Below, one piece after another: positions 43,938-51,892 of a stretch of DNA of 64,000 bases. The stretch is taken from assembly GCA_039586035.1 (NCBI GenBank), contig JBDHLD010000013.1, forward strand, positions 57,842-121,841, read 5' to 3'. A model generated the notes under the pieces. It was not told where the DNA came from, searched no databases, and worked only from the letters and a program-made list of their open reading frames with translations. Position 1 is the first letter of the stretch. Each line of letters starts with the position of its first letter. Position numbers and translations under genes: made by a program. Source of the stretch: JBDHHQ01 sp039586035. Lineage in GTDB: Bacteria; Gemmatimonadota; Gemmatimonadetes; Longimicrobiales; Gaopeijiaceae.

Positions 43938-44242
43938 ATGGAACTCTCGCGACGGGATTCTCTGAGAGTATCCGGCCTGGCCGGAGGCTCGACGCTCGCG
44001 AGCTCTCTGGGCTTCGATCTGAAGCCCGCCGGGGCGGCGGCTCGTCAGCTCAAGATCTCGAACGCTCGCGAGGTCCGGACCGTCTGTCCCTACTGCGCCG
44101 TCGGTGTGGCACGATCGCGTACGTGCACGGCAGCGGCGGTCTCAACACCACCACGACGGTCATCCTCGCATCGGTCGAGCTGGACCTGTGGGCGCAGGAG
44201 CGGGGTCTGGCGAAGCTCCAGCGGAACCTCCTGGGCCTCTGA
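43938..44242 (+). pseudogene. Frameshifted N-terminal remnant of formate dehydrogenase alpha subunit
   Basis: The frame from 43938 reads MELSRRDSLRVSGLAGG, a twin-arginine leader, then VRTVCPYCAVG, the first two cysteines (C50, C53) of the [4Fe-4S] site of formate dehydrogenase-N/O alpha subunits. Intact enzymes continue CGTIAYVHGSGG; here those residues occur in another frame. A single T appears lost at about 44105, so the third cysteine is reached only by a -1 shift. The shifted frame continues NTTTTVI, a family segment, then changes abruptly into 25 unrelated residues (LASVELDLWAQERGLAKL and on) and stops. The remaining 900 or so residues of the enzyme are missing. It is a decayed fragment joined to other sequence by deletion. 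A sequencing error could explain the shift but not the truncation. Confidence 0.75.
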
Positions 44243-44284
44243 CCGACCCGATGCCGTCGACCGCTCCGGCCGTCGTGGTCTTGC

Positions 44285-45043
44285 CTATTGCTTCACCACC
44301 CGAAACGTCCCGCTCTCCGGAGATCCGCATCCTGCCGGCGGATTGACCTCGACGAACGTGCCGCTGAGGGTGTCCGCCGAAAACGTACCCTGGAAGTCGG
44401 CGCCGGTGGCGCACGAGCTGTTGGAGCTCGTGAGGGTGAAGACGCCATCCACCGAGGTCCCGTTCTCCGTTCCCCTCATGGACCATGTGGAGCCATCCGG
44501 TCCCTCCACGCTCGCGGAGCCGGATATGGCGTTCCCGTTCTCCCGGATCACCAGCGTGAGTCCGATCTGACCCGCGCTGCCCGGATCCGCCGACCCGCCG
44601 GTCCCCACCCAGGTGCCCGTGTGGGCCGTAGACACCTGACCACCGCTGTATTCGATCTCGTTCAGGATGAACGTCTCCCCCATGGTGATGCCGTCCAGCG
44701 CGTACGTGCCGCTGAGACCGTTCTTCGAGAACCGTACGATCTGGTCTCCGACAGGAATGTCGGTCAGGACGAACTGGCCGGCAGCGTCTGTCTCGGCCGA
44801 TCGCTGTCCGATGGCCACCGTAACGCCGGCCGTCTGGCCGGTCACCGCGGCCGCCCGGTCCCTCGCCGCCGAGCCGGCGACACCCAGCTGGGCGTCGAAG
44901 ACCGTGACCGTTCCCCGAAGCGTCGCGCCAGTCGGATCGACCTCCACGCTGGTGCCGTCATCGCCGCAGGCCGGAAGAAGCGAAAGGGAGAGGAGCACCA
45001 CGAGTGCGCGGTGACCCGCTCGGTCTGATAGGTAGTCGCCCAT
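44285..45043 (-). CDS. Lipoprotein with carboxypeptidase-regulatory-like domain
   Basis: A 252-residue exported lipoprotein. The leader ends in LLPAC. The first 110 residues after it resemble a CarboxypepD_reg/Ig-like domain (ATLRGTVTVFDAQLGVAG, SAETDAAGQFVLTDIPVG, IVRFSKNGLSGTYALDGI). The rest is a Gly/Ser/Thr-rich beta domain (GTWVGTGGSAD, GNAISGSASVEGPDGSTW, TFSADTLSGTFVEV), with two cysteines that could bridge. AAGGAGGG precedes the ATG. It is a surface or periplasmic protein of unknown role, divergent from feoAB across a 280-bp spacer with the Fur-like site. Confidence 0.85.
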   Translation of the reverse strand: MGDYLSDRAGHRALVVLLSLSLLPACGDDGTSVEVDPTGATLRGTVTVFDAQLGVAGSAARDRAAAVTGQTAGVTVAIGQRSAETDAAGQFVLTDIPVGDQIVRFSKNGLSGTYALDGITMGETFILNEIEYSGGQVSTAHTGTWVGTGGSADPGSAGQIGLTLVIRENGNAISGSASVEGPDGSTWSMRGTENGTSVDGVFTLTSSNSSCATGADFQGTFSADTLSGTFVEVNPPAGCGSPESGTFRVVKQ

Positions 45044-45272
45044 CGCCAGCCCTCCTTTCTCGAATCCGGAGGGGACGGACCGAGGGCGGGTTCCGTCCGC
45101 CTCCTGCTCGCTTGCCGATTCGTGCCGACCGTAGCCTAACGCACGCGCGACCCGCGGTCAGTCAGGTAAAGGTGGAAATGTCAGAGGGGATCTCGGCGTG
45201 GGGGGCGAGACGGGGCCGGGAACCAGCCGGCCGCGATCTGGTCGGGTACCCCTCACTTGGGTACCTTTGAAC

Positions 45273-45293
45273 TGAGACTTGTTCTCAATCTCA
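45273..45293 (+). promoter_or_regulatory. Fur-box-like site upstream of feoAB
   Basis: TGAGACTTGTTCTCA (45273-45287) is an inverted repeat TGAGA-N5-TCTCA, extended by a further TCTCA ending at 45293. This matches the TGAGAAT-type half-sites of iron-responsive Fur operators. It lies 30-50 bp before the feoA start chosen here. The location before a ferrous-iron importer makes the assignment likely; repression by Fe2+-Fur is inferred. A GGGTACC pair (45244, 45259) lies just upstream. Confidence 0.72.
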
Positions 45294-45322
45294 TACGGTG
45301 CGCACAGATGGCTGGGAGCGTG

Positions 45323-45586
45323 ATGACGCAGGCTCAGGCGAATCCTCCACTCAGGCTGTTCGAGGTCCCACTACGGCAGACTGTGGAGTTGGTGCGTATC
45401 GATCTGCCCCCCCACGACGCGGAGCCCCTTCTCGATCGTGGCCTTCTCCCCGGCTGCTCCCTCTGCCCCGTGCGTCGTACACCCTTTGGCGACCCTATCG
45501 TCTCCTTGAACGGCACGCTCCTCGCCATTCGCCGCGAAACCGCCGAGTGTCTCTGCGTCCGCCTGCCGGAGCCAGCGACGGATTGA
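45323..45586 (+). CDS. feoA: FeoA family protein
   Basis: An 87-residue SH3-like protein that assists FeoB in ferrous iron uptake. The pattern LRQTVELVRIDLPPHDAEPLLDRGLLPGC, read in parts, is the FeoA signature with its L-x-x-[LM]-G-[LI]-x-P-G turn, here RGLLPGCSL. The C-terminal strands DPIVSLNGTLLAIRRETAECL also fit. I prefer the ATG at 45323 with GGAG before it; one at 45308 is also possible. An in-frame TTG further up would put the Fur-like site inside the gene, so it is rejected. FeoB follows 37 bp later. Confidence 0.88.
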   Translation: MTQAQANPPLRLFEVPLRQTVELVRIDLPPHDAEPLLDRGLLPGCSLCPVRRTPFGDPIVSLNGTLLAIRRETAECLCVRLPEPATD

Positions 45587-45623
45587 AGGGCTGGGAGGCC
45601 ATTCCGCACGACCCGCGGTACGC

Positions 45624-47534
45624 GTGAGCCGACCACGCTCGTCCTCGGAGGGTCGTGCCGGCCTCGATGGCGGTGTGCCCCTCGTTGCCCTGGTCGGTCC
45701 CCCGAACTCCGGCAAGACCACTCTCTTCAACCAGCTCACCCGACTTCGCCAGAAGGTGGCGAACTACCCGGGTGTCACCGTGGAAAAGCACGTCGGCCGA
45801 GCCCGGCTGTCGGGGGGAAAGGCGGTGGACGTCGTCGACTTGCCCGGCGTCCACGGGTTCTCGGCGCGCACGCTCGACGAGCGCGTCACGCTCGATGTGC
45901 TGGACGGCCGCATGGAGGGGCTCGAAGAGCCGGACGCCATCGTCGTCATTGTCGATGCGACCCGACTCGAGCAGCACCTGATGCTCGTGGAGCCCCTGCT
46001 GGAGTTCTGCCTCCCCACGCTGCTCGTCCTGAACATGGCGGACGAAATGGAGAGACGAGGTGGCGCCCTGGACGATGATGCGCTCGCCCACGAGCTGGGT
46101 CTGGTGGTGACGCGGACCAATGCCCGCGCAGGTGCGGGAATCGACGAAGTGCGGGCCTTTCTCGAGGGCGTGAAGGCGCACGGCCCTCCCCCGCCTCCGG
46201 ATCGCGTGACCACCGGCCACGTATCCCGGACGATGCACCTGCCCATGATCGACGCGTTCGCCTCCCGCAGCGCATACGTTCGACGTGTTCTGGAGCGGGC
46301 GCGATTCACTTCTCCGGGGCCATCGGGCCTGACCGACAAGCTCGACTCGATCTTTCTCCAACACTACCTCGGCCCGGCCATCTTCCTGGCCGTGGTCGTG
46401 CTGGTGTTCCAGGCCATCTTCACGTGGGCGGTGCCTCTCATGGATGGCGTGGAGGCGGGGGTGGCCGCGTCCGGGGCGTGGGTGGGATCGGTGCTGCCGG
46501 ACTCGTGGTTTCGATCGCTGCTCGTAGACGGCGTCTGGGCCGGTGTGGGGGCGGTCCTCGTCTTCCTCCCGCAGATCCTGATCCTCTTCCTCTTCCTCGG
46601 GATCCTCGAGGACTCGGGCTACCTCGCGCGTGCCGCGGTGATCGCGGACCGGTTGATGTACCGGGTAGGGCTCCAGGGCCGGGCATTCCTGCCTCTCCTG
46701 TCCGGGTACGCGTGTGCCGTGCCGGCCATCCTCGCGGCACGTACCGTCGAGGACGAGCGTGATCGGCTCGCCACGATCTTCGTGACCCCGTTCATGACCT
46801 GCTCGGCGCGACTCCCCGTCTACGCGCTCCTGATCGCCGCGTTCATTCCCGCGCGCCCGGTCCTCGGCCCCCTCATGGGGTCCCGCGCGGCGGTGCTCCT
46901 CGGGCTCTACGCGCTGGGCGTGGTCGCGGCGGTGGGTACCGCCTTCTTGCTCAAGCGCACGCTGCTCCGGGCTCCGCGCCAGTCCTTCATCATGGAGCTG
47001 CCGCCGTACCGGGTGCCCACGCTCCGCTCGCTGACGGTGCGTCTGATCGACCGGAGCAGGATCTTCCTTCGCCGAGCCGGGCGGATCATCCTCATGGTAA
47101 CCGTGGTCCTCTGGATCCTGACCCAGGTGCCGCGCACGGGAGGAGGCCCGCCCCCTATCGACGCGAGCGCGCTGGCTCGCATCGGCCAGGTGATCGAACC
47201 GGCCATCGAGCCGCTGGGGATGGACTGGCGCATTGGCGTCGGCCTGGTTTCGTCGCTGGCGGCCCGGGAGGTGATCGTGGGCACGTTGGGCACGATCTAC
47301 GGCGTCGAAGGCTCCTCGGAGGGCTCGCTGGAGCTCCAGGAGGCTCTCCAAAGCCACCTGAGCCTGGGCGCTGCCGTTGCGCTGCTCGTGTTCTTCGTGT
47401 TCGCGCTCCAGTGCATGTCCACGGTGGCCGTGATGCGGCGGGAGACGGCCGGATGGAGATGGCCCACGCTTCAGTTCACCTACATGCTGGTTCTGGCATA
47501 CGTGGCCGCGTTTGCGGCGTATCGGTTGTTCTAG
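45624..47534 (+). CDS. feoB: Ferrous iron transport protein B
   Basis: A 636-residue inner-membrane Fe2+ importer with an N-terminal GTPase domain. G1 is GPPNSGKT (about 25-32), G3 is DLPG, G4 is NMAD (the usual NxxD). The conserved NYPGVTVE stretch follows G1. The membrane half has the gate motifs SGYACAVPAIL and FMTCSARLPVYALLI, with the conserved cysteines C360/C392 region, and a second gate with SLAAREVIVGTLG. It is shorter than E. coli FeoB (773) mainly in the spacer region. GTG start. It would be expressed under iron limitation with feoA. Confidence 0.95.
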   Translation: MSRPRSSSEGRAGLDGGVPLVALVGPPNSGKTTLFNQLTRLRQKVANYPGVTVEKHVGRARLSGGKAVDVVDLPGVHGFSARTLDERVTLDVLDGRMEGLEEPDAIVVIVDATRLEQHLMLVEPLLEFCLPTLLVLNMADEMERRGGALDDDALAHELGLVVTRTNARAGAGIDEVRAFLEGVKAHGPPPPPDRVTTGHVSRTMHLPMIDAFASRSAYVRRVLERARFTSPGPSGLTDKLDSIFLQHYLGPAIFLAVVVLVFQAIFTWAVPLMDGVEAGVAASGAWVGSVLPDSWFRSLLVDGVWAGVGAVLVFLPQILILFLFLGILEDSGYLARAAVIADRLMYRVGLQGRAFLPLLSGYACAVPAILAARTVEDERDRLATIFVTPFMTCSARLPVYALLIAAFIPARPVLGPLMGSRAAVLLGLYALGVVAAVGTAFLLKRTLLRAPRQSFIMELPPYRVPTLRSLTVRLIDRSRIFLRRAGRIILMVTVVLWILTQVPRTGGGPPPIDASALARIGQVIEPAIEPLGMDWRIGVGLVSSLAAREVIVGTLGTIYGVEGSSEGSLELQEALQSHLSLGAAVALLVFFVFALQCMSTVAVMRRETAGWRWPTLQFTYMLVLAYVAAFAAYRLF

Positions 47535-47557
47535 CTTTCCACGGGCGCGACCGATTC

Positions 47558-47574
47558 AGCGGCTCGGCGCCGCT
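47558..47574. terminator. Small hairpin between convergent genes
   Basis: AGCGGC and GCCGCT pair around TCGGC in the 38-bp gap between the feoB stop and the stop of the convergent permease, touching the latter stop codon. Weak stem and no T-run. Confidence 0.3.
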
Positions 47575-50038
47575 ATTCCAGACGTAGCGTCGCCATGGGG
47601 TCCACGCGCGCCGCCTTCCGGGCCGGGACGTAGCAGGCCGCCAGCGCCACGACCACGAGCAGCCCTGCGATCGCGCCGAAGGTGACGGGGTCCGTGGGCG
47701 AGACGCCGAACAGCAGGCTCGCGATCACCCGGGTGAGCCACATGGACGCCAGGATGCCGAGTCCCACACCGGCCAGGATCACGAGCATCCCCTGTCCGAT
47801 CACCATCCGCAGGATGGAGTCCTTGCCCGCACCCAGGGCCATACGAATCCCGATCTCGCGCGTACGCTGCTTCACGGCGAAAGCGATCACGCCGTAAAGC
47901 CCGACCGAAGCGAGCACGAGCGCCACCGCGGCGAACACGGCGATGAGGGTCATGGCGAACCGGGTCGCGGCCATGGCATCGCCCACATAGGCCGAGAGGG
48001 GTCGGACCCGGTAGACGGGAAGTTGATCGTCCATCTCCGCTACCTGGCGGGCGACGGCGCCCACCAATGACTCCGGCCCGACGCCGGCGCGGGCCACGAC
48101 CGTCATCTGGGTCCATGGGAACAAGTGGTGCGGGATGAAGAGCGTCTCGCGCGAGTCTGCCGTGAGGGATTCGTGCCGCATGTGCTCTACCACACCGACG
48201 ACGTCGAGGAAGAGCCGCTGACCGAAGAGATCGATTCCGAGGACCTTGCCGATGGGTGACTCATCGGGCCACAGCTTTTCCGCGAACGGCGCGTCGACGA
48301 TCACGACGTGCATTCGGTCGGAGATGTCGATTGGCTCGAAGGTCCGCCCCTCGAGCACCCGCGTGCCCATGGCGGCGAAATAGCCGGGCGTGATGACCCG
48401 GAAGTTCGCCTCGTTCTGGGTCCACAGCGACGGATCCTCGTCGTCTCGGCCGTAGGGGCCGGTCCAGAAGCGCCCGGCCAGGGGGAGAGGGAACACTCCA
48501 CCGACCGCCTCGACGCCGGGCAGCGCGGCCACGCGGGGTTCCATCTCCTGGAAGAACTGCGTGCGAGGTTCCACGCCGCCGTAGCGGGAGAAAGGAAGGG
48601 AGATCTTGTACGTGAGCACGCCCTGGGCGTCGAAGCCGGGGCGGATATCCTGGAGAGCCGAGAAGCTACGGAGCATCAAGCCGGCGCCAATGAGCAGGAC
48701 CACGGACAGCGCCACCTCTGCCATCACCAGCGCGGTTCGGGCCTTCAGTCCGGAAGCGTAGCCGCCCCGGGCCTGGAGTGCGTCTCGAGGACTCGTGCGC
48801 CGGGAGTCCAGGAGGGGCGCCAGACCGAAGACGACGGCTGCCAGCCCGGTCGCCGCCAGGGTGAAGGTCAGAACCGGTAGGTTGATCGCGATATCGTCGA
48901 CCCTCGGCAGATTCGGTGGTCGGAGAGCCAGGAGCGCGTCGATGCCGAGACGGGCGAGGAGGAGCCCGGCGACCGCGCCGAGGCCAGCCACGAGGAGTCC
49001 CTCGACCACCACGAGCTGAACGAGGCGGCCTCGAGCTGCCCCCAGCGCCACGCGCACCGCCATCTCGCGCCGCCGCGCCGACGCCCGGGTGAGAATCAGG
49101 TTCGCCACGTTGGCGCACGCGATCAGCAGCACGAAACCGACGGCGCCGAGCAGGGCCAGCAACGTGGGCCGGACGTGGCCGACGACGTCCGCATGCATGG
49201 GGACGACATCGATCTGCATGCCCATGTTCTGGTGAAACTGATGGAGCTCCCGCTGTCGCTTCGCGATGGCGTCCATCTCGGCTTGCGCCTGCCCCACCGT
49301 CACGCCGGGCCGGAGGCGGCCCACGACGCGGAGATTCTGGGATTCCCTGCTTCCCTGGGCCAGGTCGACGCGGAGCGGAGTCCACGCGTCGATGTCCGTC
49401 GGCATCCCGGCGTCCACCGGCATCATGACTTCGAAGCCGGGCGGCATGACACCGACGACGGTCATCGGCTGGAAGTCCATTCGGACTGCCCGGCCCAGAA
49501 CCGCGGGATCACCGCCGAAGCGCCGTTGCCAGAAGTCGTGGCTAAGGACCAGGGCGCTGGCTGGGACGGGGATCGTGGGGTCGGCGAAGGCGCTCTGTGG
49601 AATCGGCTTCTCGTCCGACTCTACGAAGCCGCGGCCGAGCAGCGGCTCCACGCCGAGCACCTCGAAGTAGTTGGAGGTCACGCTCGCGAGCTGGATCTGC
49701 TCGGGCTCACCCTCTCCCGTGAGGGACGACTCCGCCACGTTGTTGGTCGCGGCGAAGCCCTCGAAGCTCTTCGCCTGCTCCCGGTAGTCGGCGATGTCGG
49801 GGGCCGCCACGGGAGCCTTCGGGTAGCCCGTCGTCTCCATGCGGTTCCACACCAGCACCAGCCGGTCGGGCTCGTAGTAGGGGAGCGGGCGTATGAGAAC
49901 CGCGTTGACGGCGCTGAAGATGGCGGTGTTGGCACCGATGCCCAGCGCCAGCGTGAGGACCGCCACGGCCGTGAAGCCGGGGCTGTTGCCGAGCTTGCGC
50001 AAGCCGTAGCGGACGTCTGTCCAGAAAGATCCCATCAT
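47573..50038 (-). CDS. Orphan MacB/FtsX-type permease (ADOP family)
   Basis: An 821-residue permease of the acidobacterial duplicated orphan permease type. It begins with the short cytoplasmic DVRYGLRKLGNSPGFTAVAV, then has a first helix, a large MacB-like periplasmic domain (about 45-260), three helices, a second periplasmic domain (about 480-690), and three final helices with RTREIGIRMALGAGKDSILR near the end. The duplicated MacB_PCD/FtsX arrangement means a single chain could form the whole transmembrane part. No ATPase gene is adjacent, as is usual for this family, so the energy source or mechanical role is unknown. GGAGGGGGT precedes the double ATG; an AT-rich palindrome lies just before. 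Confidence 0.92.
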   Translation of the reverse strand: MMGSFWTDVRYGLRKLGNSPGFTAVAVLTLALGIGANTAIFSAVNAVLIRPLPYYEPDRLVLVWNRMETTGYPKAPVAAPDIADYREQAKSFEGFAATNNVAESSLTGEGEPEQIQLASVTSNYFEVLGVEPLLGRGFVESDEKPIPQSAFADPTIPVPASALVLSHDFWQRRFGGDPAVLGRAVRMDFQPMTVVGVMPPGFEVMMPVDAGMPTDIDAWTPLRVDLAQGSRESQNLRVVGRLRPGVTVGQAQAEMDAIAKRQRELHQFHQNMGMQIDVVPMHADVVGHVRPTLLALLGAVGFVLLIACANVANLILTRASARRREMAVRVALGAARGRLVQLVVVEGLLVAGLGAVAGLLLARLGIDALLALRPPNLPRVDDIAINLPVLTFTLAATGLAAVVFGLAPLLDSRRTSPRDALQARGGYASGLKARTALVMAEVALSVVLLIGAGLMLRSFSALQDIRPGFDAQGVLTYKISLPFSRYGGVEPRTQFFQEMEPRVAALPGVEAVGGVFPLPLAGRFWTGPYGRDDEDPSLWTQNEANFRVITPGYFAAMGTRVLEGRTFEPIDISDRMHVVIVDAPFAEKLWPDESPIGKVLGIDLFGQRLFLDVVGVVEHMRHESLTADSRETLFIPHHLFPWTQMTVVARAGVGPESLVGAVARQVAEMDDQLPVYRVRPLSAYVGDAMAATRFAMTLIAVFAAVALVLASVGLYGVIAFAVKQRTREIGIRMALGAGKDSILRMVIGQGMLVILAGVGLGILASMWLTRVIASLLFGVSPTDPVTFGAIAGLLVVVALAACYVPARKAARVDPMATLRLE

Positions 50039-50050
50039 CCCCACCCCCTC

Positions 50051-50068
50051 CAGAAAAAATTCTTTCTG
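50051..50068 (-). promoter_or_regulatory. AT-rich near-perfect palindrome overlapping permease leader
   Basis: CAGAAAAAATTCTTTCTG matches its own complement at 16 of 18 positions. It is the only clearly AT-rich patch in the area and abuts the ribosome site of the permease gene. It may be an operator for a dimeric repressor or a leader hairpin that controls translation. Confidence 0.4.
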
Positions 50069-50191
50069 CAAACCAACGTAGCACGCAGGACGCTCCGTCG
50101 CCAAGGTCCGGTAGCCGGGAGGGCGTGCCTCCGCCTCGCGTCCAGAGGGTGCCCGGGCCGGCTGCTGCCGCCCGGCGGCCTCCCGTGGCGG

Positions 50192-51892
50192 TCAGAGCTC
50201 CTGGCCCAACGCCTCCCGCCACAGCATGCGCACTTCGTCGTCCTCTCCCGTCATCTCCCAGCGGACGAGGCTCAGGGGGATCAAGCCCCTCGACAGCAGA
50301 TCATCGTGGAAGGCGCCGAGCGTGAAGTCGTCGCCCAGTGCCAGGGAGCGCTCCGACAGCAGCTGCTCGATCTGTATCTTCCCGACGATGTAGCCGCTGC
50401 CCGAGCCGGGGCGGCGGAGATACCCCTCGAGATCGTATCGACCCAGGTCCTCTTCCATGTACGGGACGAACTCGATCATGTAACGGTTTGCCTCGTCGAG
50501 ACTGAGCTCGCCAGCGTGCATCTGGGTCTCGGCGTAGATGCGGCTGGCCCGCTTCATCAAGGCCACGTAGAAGAGCTGGTCCGCCTGCCGCACGTCCCGC
50601 GTGAGCCCCGCGAGCAGGAACATCTCTTCGAGGTAGGTGGCCCAGCCCTCTGCTCGTGAGCTGTCGCCGTAGTCTCGTCGGATGGGGTTTTCGACCCGCC
50701 TCGCGAGCATTCCATCGAAACGGTGTCCGGGGATCGAGGCGTGAATGTGATTGTTGAAGGTGTTGCGGAATTGGAGCTCCTCCCAGAAGTGCCGATCCGT
50801 CAGGGCGCGGGGGCTCCAGAAGGTGTCCGTGTCGAACGACTCCGGGGTGTCTTCCGGGAAGGTCAGGAGGTACTGCTCCTCGACCATGCGACGGATCTGC
50901 GCCTCCGCCGCCCGGGTGCGCCGCTGATGCTGCTCCCGGCTGGTGGTGAGCTCCAGCTCGGGAAGGGCGCGGTCCCGGTTCCGCACGATCTCGTAGGCGG
51001 CGCGGTACCGGTGGAACTCCCGCTGGCCGAGCAGGGCCATCTCGGCCGTCCCGTAGGGCAGGAGCCGGACGTTTCTGAAGTACCACTCGAGGTTTTCGGC
51101 GCCGATGCCGGCCGAAGCGGGCATGTCCGGCCGTCGATCTCTCAGCCAGTCGCGGTAGGCCACGACGGCCTCGAGGGCGTCGGAGCAGAGCGCCGCGTCG
51201 ACGGGCTGTGCCTCGGCGACCCGGCCGCACAGGTCCCGGTACCAGCCGATCGTCCCGGCCGGTGGACTGTCGCGGTACGGCTGGCCCTGTCCGACGCCGT
51301 CGAAGTTGTCCAGGTGGAAGATCGCCAGGCCGGCGAGCTCGCCCAGCGGCGCGGTGAGGTTCTGCTCGGCCTGCCGAAGGGTGGCGGGGACCGCCGCCAG
51401 GGCGCTCCGCCATCGCTCGGCCGCCTCGCCGGACAGCGGCAGGTCGACGTACGGCACGCGCCTGACTTCATTGAGATACAGGATCGGATCCCGCTCCCAG
51501 GGCCGGGTCACGCGGTGCTCGAACGCCAAGCCGTTCGCCTTCGACCAGACCAGCAGGTAGTCCACCTTGCCGGACACGGACCACGCCGTCGGGTCGATCT
51601 GGCGGAGACGGGCCTGTGCGCTCTCGATGGCTCGCGCCCGCTCGGCCATGGCGGCGGGGCCGTATTGGGGTACGCCCGCCTCCCGACGCGGTCCACGAAG
51701 GGTGGAGAGGTCCGCGTTCAGCGCCTCCAGGGCGTCCCAGCCTGGATCGGCCTGACCGGCGGCCGCGTTCGGGACGCACAGCGCGACGAGGAGAAGCGCG
51801 GCGACGGCGGGGGCCGCACGGCGTCGATACCATGGCATGGCGGCTTTGGGCGCGGCCGTCCTTCCTCGCCTCTGCCAGCGTACGTCTTTCAT
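50192..51892 (-). CDS. DUF885 protein with altered zinc-site motif
   Basis: A 566-residue exported protein of the DUF885 family, many of whose members are probable zinc carboxypeptidases. A basic n-region is followed by a signal-like core (APAVAALLLVALCVPNAAA). DUF885 proteins normally carry HExxPGHH. Here the site reads HASIPGH (H384-H390), so the catalytic Glu is Ala, while the downstream Glu of AEGWATYLEE (E415) is kept. The enzyme may be inactive or use another residue. The ATG overlaps the stop of the S9 peptidase gene (ATGA), so the two are coupled. A Met 18 codons later, directly before the signal core, is possible. Confidence 0.9.
   Translation of the reverse strand: MKDVRWQRRGRTAAPKAAMPWYRRRAAPAVAALLLVALCVPNAAAGQADPGWDALEALNADLSTLRGPRREAGVPQYGPAAMAERARAIESAQARLRQIDPTAWSVSGKVDYLLVWSKANGLAFEHRVTRPWERDPILYLNEVRRVPYVDLPLSGEAAERWRSALAAVPATLRQAEQNLTAPLGELAGLAIFHLDNFDGVGQGQPYRDSPPAGTIGWYRDLCGRVAEAQPVDAALCSDALEAVVAYRDWLRDRRPDMPASAGIGAENLEWYFRNVRLLPYGTAEMALLGQREFHRYRAAYEIVRNRDRALPELELTTSREQHQRRTRAAEAQIRRMVEEQYLLTFPEDTPESFDTDTFWSPRALTDRHFWEELQFRNTFNNHIHASIPGHRFDGMLARRVENPIRRDYGDSSRAEGWATYLEEMFLLAGLTRDVRQADQLFYVALMKRASRIYAETQMHAGELSLDEANRYMIEFVPYMEEDLGRYDLEGYLRRPGSGSGYIVGKIQIEQLLSERSLALGDDFTLGAFHDDLLSRGLIPLSLVRWEMTGEDDEVRMLWREALGQEL

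Noticed and set aside
44100..44110. Selenocysteine or programmed frameshift in the formate dehydrogenase fragment
   Set aside because: The break is at a lost T, not a UGA at the Sec position, no slippery site is visible, and the rest of the enzyme is absent anyway.
42302..44242. A long open frame of 646 codons spanning the antiporter gene
   Set aside because: It is the out-of-frame shadow of the NhaC-type gene, rich in Arg/Gly/Pro. Only its last 60 codons are of interest, as the shifted continuation of the formate dehydrogenase remnant.
49175..50659. 494-codon plus-strand frame crossing the permease and DUF885 genes
   Set aside because: It crosses two genuine opposite-strand genes and an intergenic gap and shows no recognisable protein pattern.
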